Source: an uncultured Bacteroidales bacterium
GTDB taxonomy: Bacteria; Bacteroidota; Bacteroidia; Bacteroidales; F082
Direction of reading: 5' to 3'
Assembly: GCA_900315175.1 (NCBI GenBank)
Contig: OMYA01000006.1
Span: 81,599 to 145,598 of the forward strand
DNA: 64,000 bases
Below are positions 35,677-43,952 of this stretch, in pieces. A program made the translations under genes and the position numbers. How positions within the stretch are numbered: position 1 is the first letter of the stretch; each line of letters starts with the position of its first letter. The notes beneath the pieces are model-generated. The model did no database searches and was not told the DNA's origin. It was given only the letters and a program-made list of their open reading frames with translations.

Positions 35677-37818
35677 ATGAAAAAATTATTATTTACAATC
35701 ATTGCATTGATGTTTGTTTTCACATCATTTGCACAGGAAAAGAAAATGTTAACGCCGGTGGATGCATCGTACAACAATTACGACGTGTATCCTAAAGGCA
35801 AGAGTTTCAAATGGTTAGGCGACAGCAACAAATACGTCTTCAGCGAAGGTGACGAGCTGAGATACCAGAACCCTGGGGAGAAATCATCGCACACGCTGCT
35901 GAGCCTCGACATGTTCAACGGCATCGCCAAAAACAACGGCATCGAGGTCTTCAAGAGACTTCCAAACATCACATGGCAGAGCGAAAACGACGGCTATTTC
36001 TACAGAAGAGGCGACGACGGCAGTCTCACCCTCAACACATTGAGTGTCAGCGGAAATTCCGTAAAGGAAGTTAACACCTTGCCAGCCAACGCCGAAAACG
36101 TGACTCTCAACGAGAAGACTTTCAGAATAGCTTACACCATCGACAACGACCTTTACATCGCCGATGGCGGCAAGCAGATTCGTTTGACTGAAAACCCTGA
36201 GCATGTGATTGCCGGACAGTCGGTGCACCGCAACGAGTTCGCCATTGACGGCGGCATTTTCTGGTCACCTGACGGCAACAAGCTCGCCTATTATCTCATG
36301 GACGAGAGCATGGTGACAGACTATCCGCTTGTCGACATCACCACGCGTATTGCTGAGGCAAAACCGATAAAATATCCTATGGCAGGAATGACTTCACACA
36401 TAGTGAAACTGCATGTTTACGACATCGCAGCGGGCACTGATGTGGTGATGCAGACTGGCGAGCCTGAGGAGCATTATCTCACCGCCATAACATGGAACAA
36501 CGACAACGAGAAGATTTACATCGGCATCTTGAACCGCGGTCAGGACACGTTGAACTTCAACGAATACAACGCTTTGAGCGGCGAATTCTGCCAGACCATC
36601 TTCCATGATGAAGATGAGCAGTATGTTGAGCCTCAGGGACCAGCACACTTCCTGCCGGGCAGCACCACCGAATTTGTATGGCTCGCCCAACGTGACGGCT
36701 ATTATCATCTCTGGCTGCACAACACCAAGACCTTGAAGGCAAAACAGATTGAGAAAGGCAACTACGTTGTCACCTCATTCGACGGCTTCGACGGCAAAGG
36801 CAACGCATACTATACCTCGACTGAAGTCAGCCCGCTGCAGCGTCATTTCTACAAAGTGAATATCAAAAACGGCAAGAAGGTACGCATCACTCAGAAACAC
36901 GGCACACACAGCGTGGTTCCGAGCAAGAGCGGCGATTACTTCATCGACAACTACAGCAGCACCGACGTGCCGAGAGCCGTTTGCATCCAGGATGAAAAAG
37001 GAAGATTCTTCGCACCGCTTTATGAGGCTGAAAATCCTTTAAAAGACTATAACCTCGGCGTGACAGAGATCGACTCTATCAAGGCGGAAGACGGACAGCT
37101 TCTTTACACTCGTATCATTAAGCCTTACAACTTCGACGAAAACGTGAAATACCCTGTTATCGTTTACGTTTACGGCGGTCCTCACGCTCAGCTCATCACC
37201 GACACATGGTTGGCTGGAGCAGGCATCTACCTTAACTATCTGGCACAGGAGGGATTCATAGTGTTTACTGTCGACAACAGAGGTTCTGCCGACCGTGGCG
37301 AGGCTTTCGAACAAGTGATTCACCGTCAGTGCGGACAGATGGAGATGCACGATCAGATGACAGGCATCGAGTACCTCAAGACCAAGCCGTATATCGACCC
37401 GGAGCGTATCGGTTCAGACGGCTGGAGCTATGGCGGCTTCATGTCTACATCATTGAAAATCAATTATCCTGAGACATTCAAGGTGAGTGTGGCCGGCGGT
37501 CCGGTCATCAACTGGAAATACTACGAGATCATGTATGGCGAGCGTTACATGGACACCCCTCAGGAGAATCCTGAAGGTTATGAGTTGACAGCTCTTGACA
37601 ACAAGACCGACAAGCTTGAAGGCAAGCTTCTTATAATCCACTGCTCCACCGACCCTACCGTGGTATGGCAGAACAGCCTAAGCTTCCTGGAGAACGCCAT
37701 CCACAACCAGAAACAGATGGATTATTTCGTGTATCCTGGCCACGACCACAATGTGTATGGCATGGATAGGGCGCATTTGATTGAGAAGATTACGGAGTAT
37801 TTTAGAGAGAATTTGTGA
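35677..37818 (+). CDS. Dipeptidyl peptidase IV-type S9 serine peptidase
   Basis: This 713-residue exported peptidase has a signal peptide ending near SFAQ (residue 18) and an N-terminal beta-propeller (about 50-470). It has an alpha/beta-hydrolase domain with nucleophile elbow GSDGWSYGGFMS. The triad Asp lies in HCSTDPTVVWQNS and the His in GHDHNVYG near the C-terminus. S9 DPP-IV enzymes release X-Pro or X-Ala dipeptides and help Bacteroidales use peptides. The start at ATG 35677 keeps the signal peptide. The longer frame has no export signal. A hairpin-forming element precedes it, and an octamer repeat plus strong terminator follow. Confidence 0.93.
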   Translation: MKKLLFTIIALMFVFTSFAQEKKMLTPVDASYNNYDVYPKGKSFKWLGDSNKYVFSEGDELRYQNPGEKSSHTLLSLDMFNGIAKNNGIEVFKRLPNITWQSENDGYFYRRGDDGSLTLNTLSVSGNSVKEVNTLPANAENVTLNEKTFRIAYTIDNDLYIADGGKQIRLTENPEHVIAGQSVHRNEFAIDGGIFWSPDGNKLAYYLMDESMVTDYPLVDITTRIAEAKPIKYPMAGMTSHIVKLHVYDIAAGTDVVMQTGEPEEHYLTAITWNNDNEKIYIGILNRGQDTLNFNEYNALSGEFCQTIFHDEDEQYVEPQGPAHFLPGSTTEFVWLAQRDGYYHLWLHNTKTLKAKQIEKGNYVVTSFDGFDGKGNAYYTSTEVSPLQRHFYKVNIKNGKKVRITQKHGTHSVVPSKSGDYFIDNYSSTDVPRAVCIQDEKGRFFAPLYEAENPLKDYNLGVTEIDSIKAEDGQLLYTRIIKPYNFDENVKYPVIVYVYGGPHAQLITDTWLAGAGIYLNYLAQEGFIVFTVDNRGSADRGEAFEQVIHRQCGQMEMHDQMTGIEYLKTKPYIDPERIGSDGWSYGGFMSTSLKINYPETFKVSVAGGPVINWKYYEIMYGERYMDTPQENPEGYELTALDNKTDKLEGKLLIIHCSTDPTVVWQNSLSFLENAIHNQKQMDYFVYPGHDHNVYGMDRAHLIEKITEYFRENL

Positions 37819-37883
37819 TTAGCTGGTAGATTAGTAGCTTAATAGCTTAATAGCTTAATAGCTTAGTAGCTTATTAGTAGTTT
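37819..37883 (+). repeat. 8-bp tandem repeat (TAGCTTAA)
   Basis: Several copies of TAGCTTAA, with TAGCTTAG and TTATTAG variants, follow the peptidase stop and lead into the terminator. The same unit recurs near 41.8 kb. Confidence 0.8.
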
Positions 37884-37920
37884 AAAAGTTGGCAATTGGT
37901 GGGACCAATTGCCAACTTTT
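37884..37920. terminator. Long perfect hairpin terminator
   Basis: AAAAGTTGGCAATTGGT and ACCAATTGCCAACTTTT form a perfect 17-bp stem with a GGG loop, followed by TTTTATT. It ends the peptidase transcript and is one of the strongest terminators in the window. Confidence 0.9.
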
Positions 37921-37937
37921 TTTATTATTTTGCAGCA

Positions 37938-37970
37938 TTGTAAAGACGGCACGGCCGTGCGTCTCTGCAA
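37938..37970. repeat. REP-like palindrome (TTG..GAGACG..CGTCTC..CAA family)
   Basis: The halves TTGTAAAGACGGCACGG and CCGTGCGTCTCTGCAA are reverse complements apart from one extra G and two changes. A related palindrome with the same GTAGAGACG/CGTCTCTAC ends is at 49842-49872. Such palindromes occur as dispersed elements in many genomes. Confidence 0.6.
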
Positions 37971-38055
37971 ACGACCATCAACGTTGAAAATCTCAACGCC
38001 GGGGTTTATATCTTGAAACTGAGAATGGCGGATGGTTCTGAGTTCTCGGAGAAAG
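37962..38055 (+). pseudogene. Remnant of a T9SS type A sorting domain
   Basis: Frame-3 translation reads TTINVENLNAGVYILKLRM then ADGSEFSEK, the C-terminal end of a T9SS-sorted protein (LNAGVYILKL is the signature). Only about 30 codons remain. There is an in-frame stop upstream at about 37941 and no gene body, and the usual final residues after SEK are replaced. It lies against the REP-like palindrome and the antisense 3' end of the amidase. It is a decayed or transposed fragment. Confidence 0.6.
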
Positions 38056-38070
38056 ATAACGAAAAAAAAA

Positions 38071-39150
38071 TTATTTTCTCACTCCGTCTTCGAATTTCAC
38101 CACGAAAGCGCCGTCGTAGCCTTGTTTTACGACCTCTTTGAGGTAGGCGTCGGCTTCGGATTTGGTGGCAAAACAGCCGGCCGTGTATTTGTACATGCCG
38201 TTATGCTCATAATAATCGACATCTCGCAGGTTTTTATAAACAGACGAAGGGTTGTCGACAGGGCGGTTTTTGGTGGTGAACTGCACCTTGTAGACAATGC
38301 CGACGTTTTTGTCGACAGCTGGTTTTTCGGGCTGTTTCGGTGTCTCCGACACTTCCTGCTGAAGCTCAACGGAATCTTTCTCATAGTTGGTCTTGTAGGT
38401 GCAGAAGGCGCGGTATATTGCCGACGCGAGGACATCCTGGCCGTCTTTCGACATCATATAAGCCTCCTCGGTGGGATTTGAGATGAAGCCGAGCTCCACC
38501 AGGATGGACGGCATCGCGGTTTTGTAAAGCACCAGAAATCCTGCCTGCTGCACTCCCCTATCGTGCCGTTTTGCCCTGTTAACCATCTCACTCTGAACGA
38601 GTTCGGCGAGTTTGAGCGAATGCTGTTTGAACTCACTCTGGATGAAGCTGAAGGCTATATAAGCCTCGGTGCTGTTCGGGTCAAAGCCACCGTAGTTCTC
38701 CTCCACGTTGCTTTCGTAGAGAATAGAGGCGTTTTCGCGTTTAGCGACAGCGAGGTTGGCACTGTTGCGGTGGTCACCCATGATAAAGGTCTCCACGCCG
38801 CCTGTTTTAGGCGAGTTAGCTACTGAGTTACAATGTATTGAGATAAAAACGTCGGCATTGTTGCGGTTGGCGATGCGGGCACGTTCCATCAGCTCGACAA
38901 AGACATCGGAGGTGCGCGTGTAGATGACCTTCACATCAGGGTATTTCTTCTTGATATATTCGCCCGTTTTCTTAGCTACTGCGAGGGTTATCTCCTTCTC
39001 TTTCGACTTCTTCCCGACAGCTCCGGCATCCTTCCCACCATGCCCGGCATCAATCACAACAGTCTGAATCTTAACATTTTGAGCCTCAAGCACTGGCGTG
39101 AAAAGCAAAAATCCTACTAATATAATAAAAAATATAAGTTTGCTGTTCAT
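38071..39150 (-). CDS. N-acetylmuramoyl-L-alanine amidase with C-terminal SPOR-like domain
   Basis: This 359-residue periplasmic zinc enzyme cleaves the bond between MurNAc and the stem peptide, used in cell separation. The signal peptide ends near LEAQ. Amidase_3 motifs are VVIDAGHGGKDAGA (first Zn His), a Glu near EITLAVAK, VFISIHCNS (second His) and ILVELGFISN (catalytic Glu). Residues about 280-359 (VYKVQFTTKN, then YKYTAGCFATKSEADAYLKE) form a SPOR-like domain that would bind denuded glycan at the septum. Its promoter region faces that of the divergent LptD gene. Confidence 0.92.
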   Translation of the reverse strand: MNSKLIFFIILVGFLLFTPVLEAQNVKIQTVVIDAGHGGKDAGAVGKKSKEKEITLAVAKKTGEYIKKKYPDVKVIYTRTSDVFVELMERARIANRNNADVFISIHCNSVANSPKTGGVETFIMGDHRNSANLAVAKRENASILYESNVEENYGGFDPNSTEAYIAFSFIQSEFKQHSLKLAELVQSEMVNRAKRHDRGVQQAGFLVLYKTAMPSILVELGFISNPTEEAYMMSKDGQDVLASAIYRAFCTYKTNYEKDSVELQQEVSETPKQPEKPAVDKNVGIVYKVQFTTKNRPVDNPSSVYKNLRDVDYYEHNGMYKYTAGCFATKSEADAYLKEVVKQGYDGAFVVKFEDGVRK

Positions 39151-39159
39151 AAAAAATCG

Positions 39160-39167
39160 TATCTTTG
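39160..39167 (+). promoter_or_regulatory. Predicted -7 box for lptD
   Basis: TATCTTTG fits TAnnTTTG. It predicts a start near 39173 and a leader of about 40 nt to TTG 39212. The minus-strand box for the amidase lies downstream of it at 39194-39201. Confidence 0.5.
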
Positions 39168-39193
39168 CGGTTTGAATTGATTTGAATTTTTTA

Positions 39194-39201
39194 CAAAATT
39201 A
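39194..39201 (-). promoter_or_regulatory. Predicted -7 box for the amidase gene
   Basis: TAATTTTG on the minus strand fits TAnnTTTG. Transcription would run left across the plus-strand box, giving overlapping 5' leaders of the two divergent genes. Confidence 0.45.
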
Positions 39202-39211
39202 GATAAAAATC

Positions 39212-41752
39212 TTGTACACAAGGTCAACATATCGTTTTTTTGTTGTTTTTTTCTTCTGCATGATGGTTTTTTCGCTTATCGGCAGGGGTCAGAGCAAGAT
39301 TGACGCCCAGATCGAACGCAGCTGTAACGACTCCACCATCCAGGATTTCAAGAACAACAAGATTTACTATTATGGCGGTGCGGTAATCAAATACGACGAC
39401 ATCGAGATTCAGGCCGACTATATCGAGTTTAACTTCGAGAAACACTCTGTTTATGCGAAGGGAATGCCTGATTCCACAGGGAAAATCGTCGGGAAGCCTA
39501 TCTTCACGCAAGCCGGTCAGAAATATTATTCCGACGAGATGGAGTTTAATTTCGACACGAAGAAAGGTGTCATCAGAAAGGTGTTCACCGAAGACAACCA
39601 GAACTATCTTCACGGCGACAAGATTAAGAAGATGGACGACGGGAAGATCAACATCAGGTCGGGCTCGTTCACCACGTGCAGCAACCGCGAGCATCCGCAT
39701 TACGAGTTCCATTTCAACAAGGCTATCGTCATCCCTGACGACAAGATTGTGGCTAAGGTGCTTTACGCGAAGATAGAAGAGACGCCAATACCCATTGCGA
39801 TTCCTTTTGCTTTCATTCCAAACAGCAAGGGGCAGCGTTCGGGCATCATCATACCGTCGTTCGGTAACTCGGCAAACCGCGGTTATTACCTTGAAAACGG
39901 AGGTTATTACTGGGCTATCAACCCGCACATGGACCTGCAGGTTCTCGGCGACATCTACACCCGAGGCAGCTGGGCGGTGAAACCTACGTTCAGATACGTC
40001 AGCAGATACAAGTTCAATGGCTCGCTCTCTGGAAGTTACGCCATCAACAAGGTGGGTGTCGAAGGCTCTGCCGACTACACCGAAAGCACCGACTACAAAA
40101 TCAGATGGGTGCACAAACAAGACCCGAAAGCCAGGCCGAAATCGTCGTTCTCAGCCGATGTCTACATCGTGAGCAGCAACTACAACAAATACAACGCCAT
40201 CTCAACGACAGAGTATCTGAGCAACACCTTCCAGTCGAGCATCGCCTATCAGACGAGCTTCGCCAACCTGTTCTATCTCACCGTGAACGGCAGCCACAGC
40301 CAGAACACCCTGACACATCAGATGACCATCACCCTGCCGGAACTCACCTTCACGATGAACCGCATCTATCCTTTGAAAAACATCGGGAAAGCAGGCAAGA
40401 AACACTGGTACAGCGAGTTGAACCTCAGCTATACCGCCAACACCAAGAACTACATCAGCATGCCCGACAGCCTGTTCTTCAAGGACGGCTGGCTCGACAA
40501 TATGCAAAACGGCATGCAGCACCGTGTGCCTGTCAACCTGCCTATCAAGCTCATGAAATACTTCACATGGACCACGTCACTGAATCTCACCGATAAGATG
40601 TACCTCCAATATTATAAGAAAGACTGGGTATGGGACACCATCGGCAGCGGGCATGTAAGCACCGACACCATTCCGCATTTCAGCAACATCTTCACATACG
40701 ACGTGTCGAGTAACTTAACCACCAAGATTTACGGAATGCTCACCTTTAAGAAAGGCCCGGTGAGAGCCATCAGGCATGTGTTCACGCCTACAGTGGGATT
40801 CTCCTACAACCCCGACTACAGCAACAGCTTCTGGGGATATTATTCGTCATACGTCGACGGCAACGGCGTGGAGCAGAAATACGCCTACAACCAAGGCAGC
40901 ATCTATGGCACAGCGCCCGGACAACGTTCAGGAAGACTGACATACAGCTTCAGCAACAACATCGAGATAAAAGTGCCTTCAAGAAAAGACACGGTGACAG
41001 GCCTGAAGAAAATCGTCCTCATAGACAACCTCACATTGTCGGGCAACTACGACATCGCAAAAGACTCCCTAAACTGGTCGTATCTCAACATCAGCGGACG
41101 CACCACGCTCTTCAAGAACTTCACGATACAGTATGCGAGCGTGTGGGACCCTTACGTCTTGGACTCGACAGGCACCAAACAGCTCAACAAATACGAGTGG
41201 GACGTCAACAAGAGACTTTTCAGAAAGAAGAGCGTGGCATGGAACTTCAGCGCAAGTTACACCATCAACGACAAGACATTCGGAAAGAAAAAGAACAAAA
41301 ACAAAGAAGCTGACGACCGGCCTCTGATATCATCACCCAACGCCTCCGAGGAAGAGCTTAACGACATCCGAAACAACCCCGACGGATATGTCGACTGGTC
41401 GACAAGCTGGTCGCTGTCGCTGAGCTATAACCTGCGACTGACAAACAATTTATCGTATATAAACTGGATCTTGAACGACAACAGGACAACGGTGCAGACG
41501 CTTGGACTTAGCGGAGAGATAACGCTTTCGCCTAAATGGAAGGTGTCGGCGCAGACAGGTTGGGACTTCGAGTCGCATAAGATAACATACACCTCGTTCA
41601 CCGTCTATCGCGACCTGCACTGCTGGGAGATGCGATTCAACGTCATCCCTTACGGAACGTATAAGTCGTGGAACTTCCAGATTAACGTGAAAGCATCCGT
41701 GCTGCAGGATTTGAAGTTGACGAAGAAGAAGGATTATAGGGATAATTATTAA
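39212..41752 (+). CDS. lptD: LPS-assembly outer-membrane protein, LptD-like
   Basis: LptD inserts lipopolysaccharide into the outer leaflet of the outer membrane. This 846-residue protein has an export signal (about residues 1-27), then an N-terminal beta-jellyroll-like segment (YYGGAVIKYDDIEIQADYIEF) like LptA/OstA, and a large barrel with many aromatic strands. Residues TFTTCSNREHPHYEFHF and IPSFGNSANRGYYLENGGYYW are typical of Bacteroidota LptD. The start is TTG 39212, because an in-frame stop lies just upstream (39200-39202) and the next ATG would cut into the signal peptide. It probably works with the OstA-like protein encoded at 48.2 kb. Confidence 0.9.
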   Translation: MYTRSTYRFFVVFFFCMMVFSLIGRGQSKIDAQIERSCNDSTIQDFKNNKIYYYGGAVIKYDDIEIQADYIEFNFEKHSVYAKGMPDSTGKIVGKPIFTQAGQKYYSDEMEFNFDTKKGVIRKVFTEDNQNYLHGDKIKKMDDGKINIRSGSFTTCSNREHPHYEFHFNKAIVIPDDKIVAKVLYAKIEETPIPIAIPFAFIPNSKGQRSGIIIPSFGNSANRGYYLENGGYYWAINPHMDLQVLGDIYTRGSWAVKPTFRYVSRYKFNGSLSGSYAINKVGVEGSADYTESTDYKIRWVHKQDPKARPKSSFSADVYIVSSNYNKYNAISTTEYLSNTFQSSIAYQTSFANLFYLTVNGSHSQNTLTHQMTITLPELTFTMNRIYPLKNIGKAGKKHWYSELNLSYTANTKNYISMPDSLFFKDGWLDNMQNGMQHRVPVNLPIKLMKYFTWTTSLNLTDKMYLQYYKKDWVWDTIGSGHVSTDTIPHFSNIFTYDVSSNLTTKIYGMLTFKKGPVRAIRHVFTPTVGFSYNPDYSNSFWGYYSSYVDGNGVEQKYAYNQGSIYGTAPGQRSGRLTYSFSNNIEIKVPSRKDTVTGLKKIVLIDNLTLSGNYDIAKDSLNWSYLNISGRTTLFKNFTIQYASVWDPYVLDSTGTKQLNKYEWDVNKRLFRKKSVAWNFSASYTINDKTFGKKKNKNKEADDRPLISSPNASEEELNDIRNNPDGYVDWSTSWSLSLSYNLRLTNNLSYINWILNDNRTTVQTLGLSGEITLSPKWKVSAQTGWDFESHKITYTSFTVYRDLHCWEMRFNVIPYGTYKSWNFQINVKASVLQDLKLTKKKDYRDNY

Positions 41753-41880
41753 AAAGTTAATAGTTTATTGGTTATTGGTTATTGATTATTGATTGAAGGG
41801 GTATTTAAGTTTAATAGCTTAGTAGTTTAATAGTTTAGAAGCTTAGTAGCTTAATAGCTTAATAGTTTAATGGATTGAGA
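41753..41880 (+). repeat. TTAA/TAGTTTAA-rich short repeats
   Basis: Runs of GGTTATTG and of TAGCTTAA/TAGTTTAA octamers fill the gap between lptD and the lytic transglycosylase. The unit matches that at 37819-37883. Nothing else was recognised in this 128-bp gap. Confidence 0.75.
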
Positions 41881-41930
41881 GTGGGGTTAAATTTTTAGGG
41901 TAAAAGTTTTGGTTTTTTTGAAAAAAGTGT

Positions 41931-41938
41931 TAATTTTG
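41931..41938 (+). promoter_or_regulatory. Predicted -7 box for the lytic transglycosylase operon
   Basis: TAATTTTG fits TAnnTTTG, 20 bp before ATG 41959. Confidence 0.5.
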
Positions 41939-41958
41939 CGGAAATTAATCTTTAAGAT

Positions 41959-43140
41959 ATGAAAAAATTATTACTAATTGCGTTGGTTTTCTGTTGCTGC
42001 GGATGCTTCGCCCAGGTTGAGACAGAGTACGAGAAATATGTGCGCGAGCAGAATGAGAAGATGCAGCAGATGAAGAAAAACCAGGACGAGGGCATCGCCA
42101 GGATGCAGAAAGAATACGAAGACTACGTGAAGGCCGAGCAGGCCGCCTACGCCAAATTTGTCAAGGAAAGAGCCGAGAAATGGGGCAAAGGCAACGTGAA
42201 GGAGAGCACGCAAAAAGACTGGGTGGAATATTCCGACGACGGCAAGTCGAGAAGCACCGTCGACTTTGAAAGCGGCGAGGCCACCATCGAGATAATACAG
42301 GAAAAAGGCGAAAAGGTAGATAACAAAGAGATTGAGAAGAAACTAAAGTTTTTGTTGACAAACAAAGGAAAGACCAAAGACTACGACTCTGAAGTCGAGA
42401 AGGCGAAGCCTCTGCAGGAGAAGCCGGTGCTCGAAAACCAGGTGGTGACACCCAAAGGCGAGGTGGTGACAGAGAAAAACCTCGACGAAGACGTGAAAGA
42501 GATAGTGGAGAACGTGAAGCCTGAGGTGAAGACCATCAAAGGCGACGACAACGTCGAACGTCAGGTGGTGACCATCAAACTGGAGCTCGCCCCCGACCAC
42601 ATCCGCACACGCGCAGAACAATACAAGCAAGAAATCCAGAAATACTGTCAGAAATGGGATGTCGACCCGGCGTTGGCGTATGCCATCATGCAGACCGAGT
42701 CGTCGTTCAACCCGAAGGCAAAGTCATACGTGCCAGCCTACGGCCTGATGCAGATCGTGCCTCGCACAGCAGGCGCCGACTGCGCTCAAAGCCTCAAGAA
42801 ACCGTTCTCAGCACCGACAGGCAACTACCTCTATGAGCCGGAAAACAACATCGAGATGGGCGTGCATTACCTCTATCTCCTGAAAAAAAGATATTTCACC
42901 GACGTCAACAGCGTGGAGAAGCAGAACCTGTGCGTCATCGCATCGTACAACACAGGAGCAGGCAACCTGGCAAAGGCACTGAGAGGCGACACCAAGATAG
43001 GCAAGGCGATACCGCAAATCAACGCGATGTCGTACGACCAATACTTCAAATACCTCGAGAAAAACCTCCTGCCGGAGACACAGAACTACATCAGAAAAGT
43101 AACAGAAAGAATGAATAATTTTAAAAATTGGTTAAAATGA
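41959..43140 (+). CDS. Lytic murein transglycosylase, MltC-like
   Basis: This 393-residue exported enzyme cleaves peptidoglycan strands, forming 1,6-anhydro-MurNAc. It has a signal peptide (residues 1-19), a charged coiled-coil stretch (about 20-80) and a DUF3393-like segment (WVEYSDDGKSRSTVDFESGE). A C-terminal SLT domain follows, with catalytic Glu247 in AYAIMQTESSFNP, then YGLMQIVPRTAG and SYNTGAGN. It starts the operon with RidA, whose ATG overlaps its TGA by 4 bp. Confidence 0.9.
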   Translation: MKKLLLIALVFCCCGCFAQVETEYEKYVREQNEKMQQMKKNQDEGIARMQKEYEDYVKAEQAAYAKFVKERAEKWGKGNVKESTQKDWVEYSDDGKSRSTVDFESGEATIEIIQEKGEKVDNKEIEKKLKFLLTNKGKTKDYDSEVEKAKPLQEKPVLENQVVTPKGEVVTEKNLDEDVKEIVENVKPEVKTIKGDDNVERQVVTIKLELAPDHIRTRAEQYKQEIQKYCQKWDVDPALAYAIMQTESSFNPKAKSYVPAYGLMQIVPRTAGADCAQSLKKPFSAPTGNYLYEPENNIEMGVHYLYLLKKRYFTDVNSVEKQNLCVIASYNTGAGNLAKALRGDTKIGKAIPQINAMSYDQYFKYLEKNLLPETQNYIRKVTERMNNFKNWLK

Positions 43141-43514
43141 AAAAAGCTATTGCAACAAACAACGCACCAGGCGCAATCGGACCTTACAGCCAGGCCATTG
43201 CCGCTAACGGATTCTTATTCATCTCAGGTCAGATGCCGGTAAACCCGGCGACAGGCAACGTCGTCGACGGCGGCATCACCGAGCAGACAGAACAAGTCAT
43301 GAAAAACCTCGAAGCCATCCTCAAAGAGGCAGGATGCACCTTCGACAACGTGGTGAAATCGACTTGCTACCTCAGCGACATCGCCAACTTCGGCGCCATG
43401 AACGCCGTCTATGGCAAATATTTCAAGCAGGACCCTCCAGCGAGAGCAGCTTTCGCAGTGCGCACACTGCCTAAAGAGGTGATGGTGGAGATCGAGATGA
43501 TTGCGGCGATGTAG
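43137..43514 (+). CDS. ridA: RidA family enamine/imine deaminase
   Basis: This 125-residue trimeric cytoplasmic enzyme hydrolyses reactive 2-aminoacrylate and related enamines formed by PLP enzymes. The family signature GAIGPYSQAI is near residue 10. The catalytic Arg lies in PARAAFAVRTLP and the Glu in MVEIEMIA at the end. The start at ATG 43137 overlaps the transglycosylase stop as ATGA, so translational coupling is likely. Confidence 0.95.
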   Translation: MKKAIATNNAPGAIGPYSQAIAANGFLFISGQMPVNPATGNVVDGGITEQTEQVMKNLEAILKEAGCTFDNVVKSTCYLSDIANFGAMNAVYGKYFKQDPPARAAFAVRTLPKEVMVEIEMIAAM

Positions 43515-43552
43515 TTTATTGTTTACTGTTTACTGTTTAAAAGTTTAAAGAG
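43515..43552 (+). repeat. 7-bp repeat (TGTTTAC) before the lipocalin-like lipoprotein
   Basis: Three copies of a TGTTTAC/TGTTTAA heptamer lie between the ridA stop and the next ATG, similar in style to other TTAA-rich repeats in the window. Confidence 0.65.
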
Positions 43553-43948
43553 ATGAAAAAATTAGCATTATTATTAGTGGCAGCGTTTATCGTGACATTG
43601 TTCACGGTATCGTGCTCAAAGAAAAAAGACGACAACGCTGCGTCTTCAAAGACTTATTCCGAGCTTATCGTAGGCCGTTGGAAGACAGTCGATGGCGGTC
43701 ATTATGAGGTCTACGAAGCCAACGGGACAGGCCACATGTGGGACCCGGCCGACGATGTCCAGGAAGACGAAGCCGACACCTTCACATGGAGCATCGACTC
43801 AAACAACAAGCTCACCCAAATCGTAACATATCAATCAGGAGCCGGCGTGATACCCCAATACTGCAACATCCTGATTCTGAATGAAACGACATTGAAATAC
43901 AACAATAACGGTTGGAGAGCTGAATACACATTGACAAGAGTTAATTAG
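43553..43948 (+). CDS. Lipocalin-like lipoprotein of unknown role
   Basis: This 131-residue protein has a lipoprotein signal ending TVSC (Cys21) and then a charged KKKDD linker. The rest (LIVGRWKTVDGGHYEVYE, FTWSIDSNNKLTQIV) resembles small lipocalin-like domain proteins common in Bacteroidales, which form a beta-barrel. The ligand is not known. It lies between ridA and the AsmA-family gene (4-bp gap), probably as part of one transcript. Confidence 0.75.
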   Translation: MKKLALLLVAAFIVTLFTVSCSKKKDDNAASSKTYSELIVGRWKTVDGGHYEVYEANGTGHMWDPADDVQEDEADTFTWSIDSNNKLTQIVTYQSGAGVIPQYCNILILNETTLKYNNNGWRAEYTLTRVN

Positions 43949-43952
43949 TTAT

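Noticed and set aside
37819..41880. TAGCTTAA repeats as a CRISPR array
   Set aside because: The units are 7-8 bp and tandem without spacers, and no cas genes are nearby.
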